A stretch of DNA of 64,000 bases from the NCBI GenBank assembly GCA_946894095.1, contig OX335652.1:7649001-7713000 (forward strand), in the 5' to 3' direction. Below, piece by piece: positions 43,701 to 49,757 of the stretch. Under the pieces are notes generated by a model. It was not told the DNA's origin and made no database searches. It saw nothing but the letters and a program-made list of their open reading frames with translations. The DNA comes from Incurvaria masculella. Its lineage: Eukaryota > Arthropoda > Insecta > Lepidoptera > Incurvariidae. The first letter of the stretch is position 1. Each line of letters opens with the position of its first letter. A program made the translations under genes and the position numbers.

Positions 43701-44920
43701 ACGCCGGGCTCAGCGTATTGAGTGCGAGCGGGATAGACAATATTGACGTTTGTTGTATGGGCACCCCCTTTAATTCTAAATATTTCGTAATGTCTATGAT
43801 TTGTTGTTCTAGCGGCAAGGGAAATACACACTCTGTGAAAATTCCAACTGTCTAGCTATCACGGTTTCTGAGATACAACCCTGTGACAGACGGACAGACG
43901 GACGGACGGACGGACGGACGGACGGACGGACGGACAGCGGAGGCTTAGTAATAGGGTTCCGTTTTCACCCTTTGGGTACGGAACCCTAAAAAGGATCGTC
44001 TCTAAATTCTGGGATATCTTGGCGTCGTCGACGAGATACCTACACGGTATGGCGTCGTATCGAGTAGTAGGAGCAGGTACTCAGTCTGAAGTTTAGGTCA
44101 TGCGTCAGGTCGACACCGATAGTCGATGTTAGCTGCTCCCGTGATAATCGGCAGATAGGTGTTATAGTAATTGGCACTTTAATGCTGGATTGCGTCTTAA
44201 ATTGGTACAAGTTTGGAATTATTGTGCTTGCCGGTCTAGGAATTTACCTTGAGTTGTGCTGTCATCGCTCGCTCTTCGCTCGCGCGTCACCAGCGGCTCC
44301 TGGAAAGTGAGGGTGAGGCTGCCGCGCGGACTGACGCGGGTCGTGTCCAGGGCGCCACCCGAGCCCGGTGCCAGAGAACCCCGCGGACTGCGCTGCGTGC
44401 CGCCGCCTGCTTCGCCCGCCAGCGACCCACGCGGGCTCCTGTTGCTCTCCGAGTAGCCCGCGTCGGGCGCGATGCTGCCTCGGGGGCTCGTGCGTGCCCC
44501 CGCACCCCCCTCCGCCTTCTGCGACCGCCCCGAGTCCAGCTGAATGCTCGCGACCGAGTGGCGCGGGCTTCGGCCGACGTCCGGCACGAGAGAGTTGCGC
44601 GGCTGCCCCCAGCCGGCGGCGTCCGGAACGAGGCTGCGGCGCGGCGTGCGCGCGCTCGCGTCCGGCGTGATGCTGTTGCGCGGGCTGCGGTTGAAGTCCT
44701 GCGGGTTGAGGCTCAGCCGCGAGCCGTACGCGGCGTCCGGCGCGAGGTTGTTGCGGGGCGCGAGGCTGTTGCGGGGCCCGAGCGCCGAGTCGGGCACTAT
44801 CGAGTTGCGGCCGCTCCTGCCGTCCGGAGCGAGGGAGTGGCGCGGGCTGCGGTGAGCGGCGTCGGGCGCGGGCGCGGGCGCGGGCACGAGGCTCGCGCGG
44901 GGCGAGCGCTGGCGGCTCAT
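25671..44920 (-). CDS. TMEM272-like multipass membrane protein, six exons
   Basis: Joined on the minus strand: 44920-44248, 38452-38295, 36006-35811, 31740-31548, 26933-26753, 25712-25671; 1,443 nt, 480 residues, all exon phases compatible. Residues 1-224 are a basic, Ser/Pro/Arg-rich repeat region starting MSRQRSPRAS. Residues 225-342 are Gly/Ser-rich and then a short linker. Residues 343-467 form the membrane part: CPAEPHLPVYMVVGGV (about 350-365), a second hydrophobic segment ending AWFGLGNYWV (about 396-415), and a long third segment (about 437-466) after PNKWCHRTLY. This order resembles, from memory, insect TMEM272-like proteins, whose function is poorly known. The inferred topology is a long cytoplasmic N-terminal tail on a small membrane domain. 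An in-frame upstream ATG at 45028 could start a longer form. Exons 4, 5 and 6 have tandem broken copies. The family name is inference; the exon model is better supported. Confidence 0.72.
25780..25930 (-). pseudogene. Tandem copy of exon 6
   Basis: 166-bp unit repeated from the true exon 6. It keeps FGCNWLGPPRYK followed by TAG and then HRHKVALELWH, and the flanking word GTCACACTTTTAATATACAC. The acceptor position reads CACTAAT rather than CGCAG, so it should not be spliced. Confidence 0.7.
25931..26056. other. Intronic spacer with a partial exon-6 unit flank
   Basis: GGTGCATCGTGATTGGAGG and CTGGGAGGAG repeat the flank found after the first exon 6 unit. No exon here. Confidence 0.5.
26057..26752 (-). 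pseudogene. Array of four exon 5 copies
   Basis: Copies at about 26570-26752, 26423-26569, 26241-26420 and 26057-26238 follow true exon 5 head to tail; the unit is 183 bp (61 codons). The nearest copy is open and in frame with exon 5 (NYWLLRIKWPDFTPT, then ALAFCQ) and has its own donor-like CAG|GTAAAAAC. The next lacks about 40 bp of its middle, and the last two carry substitutions that break the frame. None has an upstream acceptor of its own. Confidence 0.8.
26753..26933 (-). CDS. Exon 5 of the TMEM272-like gene
   Basis: The acceptor ATTCTTGGTGCAG precedes GTTCGGTCTTGG; the donor is TGTCAG|GTAAGA. 181 nt. With TG from exon 4 it makes Trp, then FGLGNYWVLRIKWPDF, PNKWCHRTLYVF and a long hydrophobic stretch to LAFCQ. 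It supplies the end of the second and all of the third membrane segment. Confidence 0.8.
26934..28378. other. Intron 4, proximal part
   Basis: No exon seen. Contains the ACCGACTTCAAAAAAGGAGG repeat (27640-27850) with the usual follow-on GTTCACCGATTACTCGAAG and ATCAAAATCGGTTCAGTAG, then AT-rich sequence. Confidence 0.55.
27640..27850 (+). repeat. ACCGACTTC...ATCGGTTCAG lepidopteran repeat
   Basis: The most complete of several copies in this window. It is a common moth repeat by memory. No ends or duplication could be fixed. Confidence 0.7.
28379..28470 (-). repeat. Lepidopteran TCCG-microsatellite repeat, copy 7 (truncated)
   Basis: Terminal hairpin (GGGTTCCGT...AACGGAACCC), three to four TCCG units and CTGTCACAGC, then unrelated sequence. 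Confidence 0.85.
28594..28618. repeat. ATTGT microsatellite
   Basis: Five tandem ATTGT units. Confidence 0.85.
28839..29010 (-). pseudogene. Non-LTR reverse-transcriptase fragment (Jockey-like)
   Basis: The minus strand encodes VQHKALLSKQPSYGLPPELC followed by W-N-A-D-F-L and S-I-K-V. This matches the conserved RT block preceding the catalytic motif in Jockey-type LINEs (usual form: kaLLsKLpsyGlpxxlcxWxxsFL). Both ends run into unrelated sequence. It is an inactive scrap in intron 4. Confidence 0.7.
29401..29950 (-). mobile_element. TTAA-flanked MITE, copy C
   Basis: 550 bp with TTAA at both ends, TTAAGGTGGCCCAACCCG and its inverse. It is in opposite orientation to copies A and B and has the best-preserved terminal repeats of the three. 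Confidence 0.85.
29951..31379. other. Intron 4, distal part
   Basis: No exon seen. 30420-30690 shares words with 8215-8310 (GGCGCCA, ATAACTCCT) and holds a 93-codon minus-strand frame that I take as repeat-derived, not a gene. Confidence 0.5.
31380..31545 (+). repeat. CTAGTACCAGG repeat, partial copy
   Basis: AATCGTCAGACTTAG, GCGATTTAGCTAGTACCAGG and GGAAACATAC-like words. Fuller copies are at 46640-46960 and 55618-55968. It abuts the donor of exon 4. Confidence 0.65.
31548..31740 (-). CDS. Exon 4 of the TMEM272-like gene
   Basis: The acceptor CTGAATGCGCAG precedes GCGTGCAG; the donor is GTAGCCTG|GTAAGG. 193 nt, entering in phase 1 and leaving in phase 2. It encodes VQYIRDCPAEPHLPVYMVVG, GGARLGWLLWSQLASRA and WLLTIFIVA. 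Only this copy of the four keeps the donor and the second hydrophobic segment. Confidence 0.8.
31741..32425 (-). pseudogene. Array of three partial exon 4 copies
   Basis: Units of 219-221 bp each contain about 60 bp of upstream intron (with TATATCGTCGTTGCGTAGCG on the plus strand), the acceptor GAATGCGCAG and the first ~160 bp of exon 4, then jump to the next unit before the WLLTIFIVA part and donor. Two copies have TAG where the true exon has the Trp codon of WLLW. The outermost copy has a 1-nt deletion after GTGTAC-like sequence (TGTACAGGGC). Confidence 0.82.
32426..32545 (+). repeat. Helitron 5' region fragment
   Basis: TTTTAATGAAACGTTACAAT and ACACATAGGCTACAATTTAT match Helitron positions 11065-11135. 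Both ends are missing. Confidence 0.65.
32546..32836. other. Intron 3, AT-rich
   Basis: No exon or repeat boundary seen; TA-rich runs. Confidence 0.45.
32837..33226 (-). mobile_element. 5S-type SINE, best copy
   Basis: On the minus strand the head has a tRNA-like A box TGGCCCAGTGG (33206-33216), then a 5S rRNA internal promoter: CCGAAGTTAAGCAACG and TTGGATGGGTGACC (33136-33182 region). Next come GTTGAGAGAGGCTGGCC and GTGGTTCGGATTCCACG, and the same ~300-bp body and GCCATCCATGTC end as the tRNA-type SINEs, with an A tail. A 5S-derived Pol III promoter makes it a SINE3-class element by definition. The mixed head is unusual. Confidence 0.82.
33375..33510. mobile_element. Palindromic MITE, GTGCACAATCTCT family
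   Basis: AGTGCACCAATCAATAGTTA at the left and TAACCAGAGATGGTGCC at the right are diverged inverted ends. The inner parts (ATCGTTATGGTTATTATA and its inverse) pair well. Confidence 0.65.
33655..33880 (+). mobile_element. Rearranged 5S-type SINE pieces
   Basis: A plus-strand head piece (GCATTGCCGTTTGACAATC, GAAGCAACTCTGGGC, TGACCGTTGAAGCTGACCG) resembles 13250-13370 inverted. It is followed, in the opposite sense, by a SINE tail (CTGGACATGTATGGTTAATA). Both are old. Confidence 0.5.
33881..34427. other. Intron 3, no feature recognised
   Basis: AT-rich sequence with A runs. Confidence 0.45.
34428..34556 (-). mobile_element. Short MITE with AAGGGCCT ends
   Basis: About 125 bp. AAAGGGCCTGTATTACTAAAG at one end and GTGAAAAAGGCCCTAA at the other. 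The copy at 52298-52425 is inverted and has the same loop (TATTGATTGCAAGCTGC-like). Confidence 0.7.
34557..35239. other. Intron 3, repeat scrap only
   Basis: 34660-34712 is a fragment of the ACCGACTTC repeat on the minus strand (TTCCGACGAATTGAGAACC). Nothing else recognised. Confidence 0.5.
35240..35571. mobile_element. TA-flanked element with CAGxCTGTTGCAACGGCC ends
   Basis: 332 bp. CAGACTGTTGCAACGGCC at the left, GGCCGTTGCAACAGCCTG at the right, and TA on each side. It contains the GC-rich repeat copy (35330-35450). A larger relative is at 60718-61403. Non-coding. Confidence 0.78.
35330..35450 (-). repeat. GC-rich dispersed repeat, copy 3
   Basis: GTGGTAGGACGCCCCGCC, GGTCGGCGGGGGAAGGG and GGGTGCTACTGGAC match 23110-23330. 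Confidence 0.6.
35625..35806. repeat. 31-bp minisatellite, about six units
   Basis: GTTCTACGATCGG starts at 35631, 35662, 35693 and 35724; slightly changed units start at 35755 and 35786. The spacing is exactly 31 bp. The last unit touches the exon 3 donor. Confidence 0.93.
35811..36006 (-). CDS. Exon 3 of the TMEM272-like gene
   Basis: The acceptor AAAGTCGGCGCAG precedes GTGTCCGGC. The chosen donor GGACCA|GTAGGT gives 196 nt and the phase that exon 4 needs (A+GC = Ser). It encodes VSGDEQRRLCGEQSKYG, LTTYGSVAYQLKDANMEA and CDFVCRAVRIVNRT. The donor is not a strong consensus, so the 3' edge is the least certain of the model. Confidence 0.7.
36083..36366 (+). repeat. Lepidopteran TCCG-microsatellite repeat, copy 8
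   Basis: From AATCCGGCCAAGTGCCGG to CCTTTGGGTACGGA, with an impure ACGG tract. It lies in intron 2. Confidence 0.87.
36367..37145. other. Intron 2, no gene feature
   Basis: Purine tract at 36500-36520 and a pyrimidine tract near 36965. No exon or repeat ends seen. Confidence 0.45.
37146..38112 (-). mobile_element. 5'-truncated LINE with reverse-transcriptase C terminus
   Basis: An open frame from about 38108 down to the stop at 37508 encodes LRDLGVVLDKKMKF, then LYFSLVRPILEYCSTAWKP and ARIERIQKRFLYHL, the conserved post-catalytic part of Jockey/CR1-type ORF2. A ~360-bp 3' region ends in (TTTA)n at 37146-37164, equal to a TAAA tail on the coding strand. The RT core and endonuclease are missing. 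The ~200-codon frame has no stop, so the insertion is fairly young. It lies in intron 2, same strand as the gene. Confidence 0.85.
38295..38452 (-). CDS. Exon 2 of the TMEM272-like gene
   Basis: The acceptor CCGTGTGCAG precedes CGACGACGC; the donor is GAGCCAG|GTACGG. 158 nt. With G from exon 1 it gives Ala, then TTRGRSVSPYRGS, a Gly-rich run and NHGYSGSVSEAGSRRASSSV. Ser-rich and basic, likely disordered. GC-rich codons stand out sharply from the AT-rich intron. Confidence 0.8.
38780..38835 (+). repeat. Helitron internal fragment
   Basis: GCCCATGGACTTTCG and CACGGGGCTGCGAAAAC match Helitron positions 11140-11180. Confidence 0.6.
38885..39060 (+). repeat. Diverged repeat, partner at 61680-61850
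   Basis: GATCTCGAGGATTGGTTCG, GCCTGTTCCGCGTTGAATG and AGAGTTCTCCATGGTAGACA have counterparts at 61680-61850. It is probably an old LINE piece; no clear frame. Confidence 0.45.
39177..39589 (-). mobile_element. tRNA-type SINE, near full length
   Basis: The minus strand has TAGCCTAGTGG (A box), CTGGGTTCAATACC (B box), ATGCACCACAC, CTTTCCGAGTT, the complete body, GCCATCCATGTC and an A tail. About 410 bp, lying in intron 1. Confidence 0.88.
39973..40080 (-). CDS. Small ORF, possible alternative first exon
   Basis: The ATG at 40080 lies in the good context ATCATGG. 35 residues: MADAGGGGGSGIVYPAYIK then EENGIVNTIYQPKDMR, and TAA. The start is GC-rich in an AT-rich intron. If a donor were used at ATATGC|GTTAAG, the phase would fit exon 2 of the surrounding gene and give a short alternative N terminus. 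The donor is weak. I do not recognise the peptide. It could also be chance. Confidence 0.35.
   Translation of the reverse strand: MADAGGGGGSGIVYPAYIKEENGIVNTIYQPKDMR
40081..40527. other. Intron 1, no feature recognised
   Basis: AT-rich sequence without repeat ends. Confidence 0.4.
40528..40725 (+). pseudogene. LINE ORF2 C-terminal fragment, frameshifted
   Basis: WNSLPAMAF in one frame continues in another as YYLGSFKHGVKKHLTGR and RSPHVSS stop. W-N-x-L-P followed by a short F-K-x-x-V end is the usual close of Jockey/R1-type ORF2. One frameshift and no upstream part, so it is dead. Confidence 0.7.
40726..40780 (+). repeat. Lepidopteran TCCG-microsatellite repeat, copy 9 (first end only)
   Basis: AAAACCGGCCAAGTGCAAG to GGTTCCGTACCATCG, then lost. 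Confidence 0.8.
40848..41145 (-). mobile_element. tRNA-type SINE
   Basis: The minus strand keeps the B box GGGTTCAAATCCCC (about 41106-41119), CTTTCTTTCTTTTTCAGAA and the body as far as CACCTAATTCCTTCGGGAAT. The last tail segment is missing. Confidence 0.8.
41146..41454. other. Intron 1, T/A-rich
   Basis: Long T and A runs; nothing recognised. Confidence 0.4.
41455..41725. mobile_element. MITE family B split by a family A insertion
   Basis: GGTTACCATGATAAATC and AGGTGAACAGG on the left, TTTGACGTTTAGTTGAATTT on the right, match family B. The 119-bp family A copy at 41527-41645 divides it. Confidence 0.65.
41527..41645 (+). mobile_element. MITE family A, copy 3 (internally deleted)
   Basis: GGGCCGAGTGCACGAAAGG to TGCAATCGGGGCTAA. 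About 45 bp shorter than copies 1 and 2, lacking the GTCACTTTGTGTGG stretch. Confidence 0.78.
41726..42291. other. Intron 1, no feature recognised
   Basis: AT-rich. The 80-codon minus-strand frame is Phe/Tyr-rich and looks like chance. Confidence 0.4.
42292..42575. repeat. Repeat interrupted by MITE A copy 4; partner at 56580-56700
   Basis: GGTAGTCAAACTACACTAAG before the insertion and TAAGTCATGTCAC...GATCCGCGGATTCGATCAAC after it. The partner at 56580-56700 has these two parts joined, so it shows the empty site. Confidence 0.75.
42341..42503 (+). mobile_element. MITE family A, copy 4
   Basis: GGTCTAGTGCACGAAAGC to GCAACCGGGGC. TAAG flanks both sides, where the empty site has one TTAAG. The duplication is therefore about 4 bp. 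Confidence 0.78.
42634..43036 (+). mobile_element. tRNA-type SINE, full length
   Basis: A box TAGCCGTGGCGCGG, B box GGGTTCAATTCC (42682-42693), the complete body and GCCATCCATGTC followed by an A tail. With 39177-39589 it defines the family. Confidence 0.9.
43140..43262 (+). mobile_element. SINE tail fragment
   Basis: TTTCCATCCAGTTTAACGT, GTCCTGGCATGGCACCTAG and a diverged end (GCGATCCATATACATG). Confidence 0.7.
43485..43743 (+). promoter_or_regulatory. GC-rich island with a TATA box (tentative)
   Basis: TATATAAAG at 43617-43625 is followed within 30-60 bp by a very CpG-rich stretch (GGGGCGGCGCGCGTCGCGGC). This could be a plus-strand promoter inside intron 1. No clear initiator, exon or protein start follows, and a TCCG repeat begins at 43744. 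Confidence 0.3.
43744..43991 (+). repeat. Lepidopteran TCCG-microsatellite repeat, copy 10
   Basis: Lacks the CCGGCCAAG end, starting at TTGACGTTTGTTGTATGGG. Has one of the longest ACGG tracts of the family (about nine units) and the final hairpin GGTTCCGT...ACGGAACC. Confidence 0.87.
43992..44247. other. Start of intron 1
   Basis: Ordinary sequence next to the exon 1 donor (CTCAAG|GTAAAT). Nothing else seen. Confidence 0.5.
44248..44920 (-). CDS. Exon 1 of the TMEM272-like gene (SPR-repeat region)
   Basis: 673 nt from ATG (44920) to the donor CTCAAG|GTAAAT. It encodes about a dozen imperfect repeats of the form R-S-P-R-x-S-L-x-P-D-A, e.g. RSPRHSLAPDG, GPRNSLAPRNNLAPDA, RSPRNSITPDA and TPRRSLVPDA, ending REEE-like in RERRASDDSTTQ. 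Likely disordered and rich in R-x-S phosphorylation sites (inference). Two other frames are also open through GC richness, but only this one shows repeats and the right donor phase. An in-frame ATG at 45028 would add 36 residues (MLHRSSSSRRRRAS). Confidence 0.8.
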
Positions 44921-45180
44921 GTCGCGGTCGGCGGCGGGCGGGGAGGGCGGAGCGGGGCGCGCGGCCGGCGAGGTGGCGGCGCTTCTCGAGGCGCGTCGCC
45001 GGCGGGAGGAGGAGGAGCGGTGCAGCATGCCGCGACGGCCGCCTCCCCGCCCGCGCCCCTCCGCCGCGCGCCCCCCGCTGCCCACTCACATCGCCGGCGT
45101 CGCCTCCGCCGCGCTGTCTGCGCGCGCGTTCTCAACTCTTCAGTTAGCCTGCAACAACATTGTACACTGCTTATTTTCAC
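44921..45180 (-). promoter_or_regulatory. CpG-rich 5' region of the gene
   Basis: Very GC-rich up to about 45125, then AT-rich. GTGAGT, a strong donor word on the minus strand, sits at 45084-45089, so a 5' untranslated exon may end here. No TATA box is obvious. The transcription start is not fixed. Confidence 0.4.
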
Positions 45181-46639
45181 TTCATTTCATACGTTAATAG
45201 CACCACTCGGGCGATTGTTGGTGAAACAAAGGATTTTTCCTGATCATTATTTGAAATGAGAATAAAAAAGATTTGAACATGACTTAACCGTGCAGAACCT
45301 CGGTGAATGAATAAGTAGAAGAGACAAATTAAACATATAATACACGTGGTAGAAAGTACTTAGGTACCTACCAAGCTCAATTCGCGAAGAGGAATCTAAT
45401 AATTTATTTGCCCAAAAGAGGGTACAGCAAGTTTACCGTTTTATTTTGCAAGAAGTCCATAAAACATACAATACAGCACGTACATGATCTAGATCATTTC
45501 AGACATTCCAGACTTAAATGTTGTGGAGGTAAATGTCGCACGACCTCGAATTCATTCGAAATTTTGTTATTATTCCAAATATCAATGAAATACTGGATCC
45601 AATTCCAGATTTGTTTGCCGGTCATCGGAGTTATTCCATTCCGGAGTGAAATTATATACGTTACGGAGCTTCAATTTCCACCATCCCGGATTTTCGGATT
45701 TTAGCGGGTTCTTGAAGTACCATTCCCGATTTGTGTTCATCTGGGGAATGTATTCATCTTTGGAGTTTAAATTATCCATCGCTAGTACATAACTCAAGAG
45801 AGAGACCTTGAATAGGTTAAAAATAAATACTAGACTAATCTATCATATATAGTCGAATCCTGAAATATCGAAGGGAAAATTATATCCCGTATTTACTTTA
45901 TAAATTAATTATTAATATTAAAATTAATATAATATAATTAATATTAATTAATAAAACACTAATTTCTAGGAAGTTGTGTACCACTTCAATTACTATGTAA
46001 CAGCATAAATGTTTTTAGTATTAATTATGAAATGAATTGAATTAAACCAAACATACGGCCATCAAACTTCAGCGTATCTCGTGTGCTAAGAAAATGTTCT
46101 TTCGAATTAAATGCTTGTCCACATTATGGTTTCAAAATTGTGTAATTATCCTTAATAGGAATCTCATAACGAACAAACAGACTGTAATCAGGAAATACTA
46201 TCCTTATACCTCAATACTTATTCAGTGCCTGAATACAATCGTTATCGCACGAATCCTTGTGTCCGTGACTTATGACAGAGGGTTCTTTCCACTAACGAAG
46301 CCGCAAACAAAATAAGGGTTGCCTCAAGTGCGTCGAAAACGAAGTGACACAGTTAACACCAGGGTTGCCAGCTGATTCAGGCAAACAAGCGGACATTTAC
46401 GTTAACGACAATAAAGAGAAAGATAAATTGGTGTTTATGTAATGTGAATATTTAGGAGCTGTCCAGTTGGTTGGATTATTTAACGCAGACAGGCGTTAAG
46501 GCGCTAGGACTAGCCAACTACTCGCGTCATTCAAATGCACCTTTAAACAAATGTAATAATATGTAGTGAAACGCCTCAGCAAGTCCTAATAGAACTCCAG
46601 ACTAATAATGGATTATTAATATTTTTTGATGCCATCATT
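45181..46639. other. No gene recognised
   Basis: AT-rich. Includes an A/T palindromic patch (ATTAATATTAA type) at 45900-45955. A 98-codon plus-strand frame (45408-45704) has no motif and no coding bias. Confidence 0.45.
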
Positions 46640-46960
46640 TATTTAAATGATAATAATAATAAAAAAGTCGATTTTTCACATTAGAAATCTGAAAGTAATA
46701 TGATTTCTGGATATAAGCAAAAACCAATAAATCCATTTGCTTTTAGATTTCTACATTTAGTAAAAAAAGTTCGGAAATTGACACCATTTCCGCAATGTAT
46801 TTTGTATAGAAAAAAGGAAACATACATTAACAAAAATAGGATGATTCCTAGATAAGGAATCATATATTCTAAGAATGACGCTTCTAATCGTCAGACTTAG
46901 TTAGTTAACTTGGGGTACCTCGTCTAACTTTTCGATTTGGCTAGTACCAGGACCTTAAGG
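46640..46960 (+). repeat. CTAGTACCAGG repeat, full copy 1
   Basis: From ATTTAAATGATAATAATAAT through TTAGAAATCTGAAAGTAAT and TTCGGAAATTGACACC to GGCTAGTACCAGGACCTTAAG. Nearly the same as 55618-55968; partial at 31380-31545. Family unknown. Confidence 0.75.
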
Positions 46961-47326
46961 TCGGCCCGTAAGCACCTGAAAATTTCGCCTCCCATACAAA
47001 CGTAGTTTACTAATGATTTGAAAACCACTCTTCCAACTTACTTGATATTTGGTATCTAATATTAGGCTACAAATATCTGTGTCTGCATGCCTTTGTTTTT
47101 TCGGTAAATGTATTCTGGGTCAAACCACAGAGAAAACAAAATTCGTATGAAGATTTTCTTTTTGCATTCATTTCATTCGGTTTGGATTTTTCAAAAAAAC
47201 AAAAGCATGCAGACACAGATATTTGTTACCTGATATTAGATATTAAATATTAATTTAATTGGAATAGCGGTTTCCAAATGATTAGTAAACTACGTTTGTA
47301 TGGGGAGCATAGCTTACGGGCCGTTC
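46956..47326. mobile_element. Foldback MITE with GGCCCGTAAGC ends
   Basis: Left CGGCCCGTAAGCACC and CCCATACAAACGTAGTTTAC; right GTAAACTACGTTTGTATGGG and GCTTACGGGCCG. Inner inverted words (ATCTGTGTCTGCATGC and GCATGCAGACACAGAT) make almost the whole 370 bp self-complementary. Confidence 0.85.
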
Positions 47327-47807
47327 TTAAGAACAGACGTATGTCAACCCTATTGAGCGGACTGGGGCATTGGGTTCGCATCGATACGCGGCCGGATCAA
47401 ACAAACAGAATCGTAACTCAGGCCTGACGCCGGCACCGGTAGATAAAGTTAGGGCCGGGGCAGAAAGGTCAGGTGAATTATCAGAAATCCAAGAGTGCGT
47501 GAGCGAGTGGCTTTGTTACCGCTCGCTGACTGCTTCCCGCCTCCGCACCCCAGCGCCACGCGCCGAGACGGAGATCGCTCTCACAAGTATGATGAGTTGG
47601 TACTGGATTTATTAGATATTCTTTGGGACTAGAAACCAAATTGTTTGCTACTAGAATCTTTAAGCATTAAGCTATGAACGAATGAAAAGGTATTTCTGAA
47701 CAGAATATTTAATAATTTTCAACTCATCCAAAATTATTTTCCTATCCGAAATATTAATATTTTTTTAGCTATCGCTTTTGCTATGATTTTACAAATAATG
47801 CTTAGGC
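47327..47807. other. GC-rich patch without an assignable gene
   Basis: 47440-47590 is GC-rich with an 81-codon plus-strand frame. No splice pattern or family motif. It could be an untranslated exon or promoter upstream of the gene, but nothing fixes that. Confidence 0.3.
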
Positions 47808-48255
47808 TTGGATAAATAGTCGTAGCACAAACTAAGGCTGAGATAAATAGTCGTCACCGAAACAAATGCTAACGCAAAGTAGTACTTTGTGACGTCACAT
47901 TGATACATTTTGTATGGACGAAATCTCATAGTAATGCCAATTGACGTCACAAAATACTACTTTTAGTTAGCCTAAGACTAACGAAAAGTGGTACTTTGTG
48001 ACGTCACATTGCATTACTTTCACATTTAGTCAAAATTTGTCAAAGGTTGAGATAAATAGTCGTAACAGAAACTAAGGCTGAGATAAATAGTCGTAACGGA
48101 GACTATTTAACTCAGCCTAAGACTAACGAAAAGTAGTACTTTGTGATGTCACTTTGCATTACTTTGAAATTTCGTCCATACAAATGTGTCAGCGACGTCA
48201 CAAAGTACCACTTTTCGTAAGTGTTGGTTTCTGTTACGACTGTTACTCAGCCTTA
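47808..48255. mobile_element. Complex foldback with repeated TGACGTCA words
   Basis: Ends GGCTGAGATAAATAGTCGT-like and GACTGTTACTCAGCCT. GTACTTTGTGACGTCAC and GACGTCACAAAGTAC recur in both orientations, about 70-100 bp apart, with CTAAGGCTGAGATAAATAG twice. It looks like two nested or tandem palindromic MITEs. Confidence 0.75.
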
Positions 48256-48907
48256 CAGGTACAAGAGGATGATTTAACTAAAGGTAAAAATGATTTAAAA
48301 AAATGTGTCTACCCGCATTGTTAAAAAGTTTTGGTGAAAGTTAAATTATGGTTAGTGTTTTTGCCAATTTCTATTTTCACAATGTTTTTTATAGCTGAAT
48401 TAATAATCATTTAAAAAAAGTTTCATCCTTTTATTGTGTAGCTCCTTAAATACATATCAAACGCTTTAAGGTCTTGTCTTTGAATATGGTTCCCGGTCCC
48501 TTTTATCCCTCAAAATTAAACTCCTTCACATTTAAATATTTTTGTTAACATAAATACGGTTGAGTTTTATTTTCAATGCATAAAAAAACCATTAAACATT
48601 ATGTTTTTAAACATTGTCATTGAAAATAAAGACAATCCAAAATGCATATATACGCTAATACATTTGTTAGATAAAAAAAGAATATACTGTGGCCTTTTCA
48701 AAATACGTATTCAAATCAAAGAAGAAAAATAATCCATTCACATGCGCGCGACACGGCAAGCATTGCATATCAAAGCGAGTATAAGAAGTTTGCGGGATAG
48801 GGGTCGCTGTGCCGAACACAAAGGAACAAGGAATAGATACTGGGAATAATGATGTATGTGAATATATAAACCCTTATCAGTTGCAAGATACCATAAAGGT
48901 GATATAC
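48256..48907. other. No gene recognised
   Basis: AT-rich spacer. Confidence 0.4.
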
Positions 48908-49275
48908 CAGGTGCGGATCTAGGATTTCGCTCATGAGTGGACAAAAGTGGGGCAATTTTCGGATGAGCCAAAAAAGGTCCTTCTGCGATGTACGATTGAA
49001 TGGCCTGACAATTGAATGAGCATCCACCGATTTTCGATGAAATAACCCCCGAAAAATTCTGACTTTCGAAGAAATAGTCTAAATATTTTCAGTGAGCAAA
49101 AAACAAAGGCCGTGGAAGGCATTTTCAGTTCACGTCAAGGCTTTGCGATGCTCAATAAACGACCCTAAGGTTGGGGCTATTCCTTCCCATCATGGTAGTA
49201 ATTGCTTTGGAATTAATCGAAACAAAATGAAATAATTAGCGATTGCATCAATTTCCTCTCCTGGAACCGCCCCTG
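48908..49275. mobile_element. hAT-like MITE
   Basis: 368 bp. CAGGTGCGGATCTAGGA at the left and TCCTGGAACCGCCCCTG at the right. This start (CAGGGGCGGATCCAGG in its usual form) is a familiar hAT terminal repeat. The flanking octamers TGATATAC and TACTGTAC agree at 5 of 8 positions. Confidence 0.7.
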
Positions 49276-49757
49276 TACTGTACATGCATGCGTTTGTGAT
49301 TAGAAGCAGAGCTTCTCAGATAATACACGACACAATCAATGGTTTCTCTGAAGCATACATTCGTATAAGGCTTAGTGACTCGGTAGTGGAGGACCCGGTC
49401 TAATATAATCGATACGATATCATAATAGACTTATAGCGGTCCTCCTACATACATATATATATCATTCGTGATATTGTACGGGTGCTACGTATGTACGGTG
49501 ATGTTCTTTAATGTTCTTATGTCCATACCGAAACCGACACCGGAAATAGAAACGAATTCGTGGGATATCGAATTTTCGAATTTCAGTTTCAGTTTCTTTA
49601 TTTCCTCCATTTTTACACACACTGATTAGTATTTTGTTTTCTTTTTTTACAGGTTCGATTACTTCTGGCGAAGAAGAACCAACATGAAACTTAGAAGGTT
49701 TCTCATTGATTTTTTTTATTGATACTTGCAATTTGAGTTGAAAATTAATTGTATTTG
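49276..49757. other. No gene recognised
   Basis: A 103-codon minus-strand frame (49462-49773) is Lys/Glu/Phe-rich and overlaps a SINE at its start; I take it as chance. Confidence 0.4.

Noticed and set aside
44262..45089. Second minus-strand frame of 275 codons over exon 1
   Set aside because: Arg/Pro/Ala-rich frame shadow. It does not lead into exon 2 in a compatible phase.
44249..45259. Long plus-strand open frame (336 codons) opposite exon 1
   Set aside because: It is the antisense shadow of the GC-rich SPR-repeat exon. It has no repeat logic of its own, and the minus-strand frame has the repeats, start and donor.
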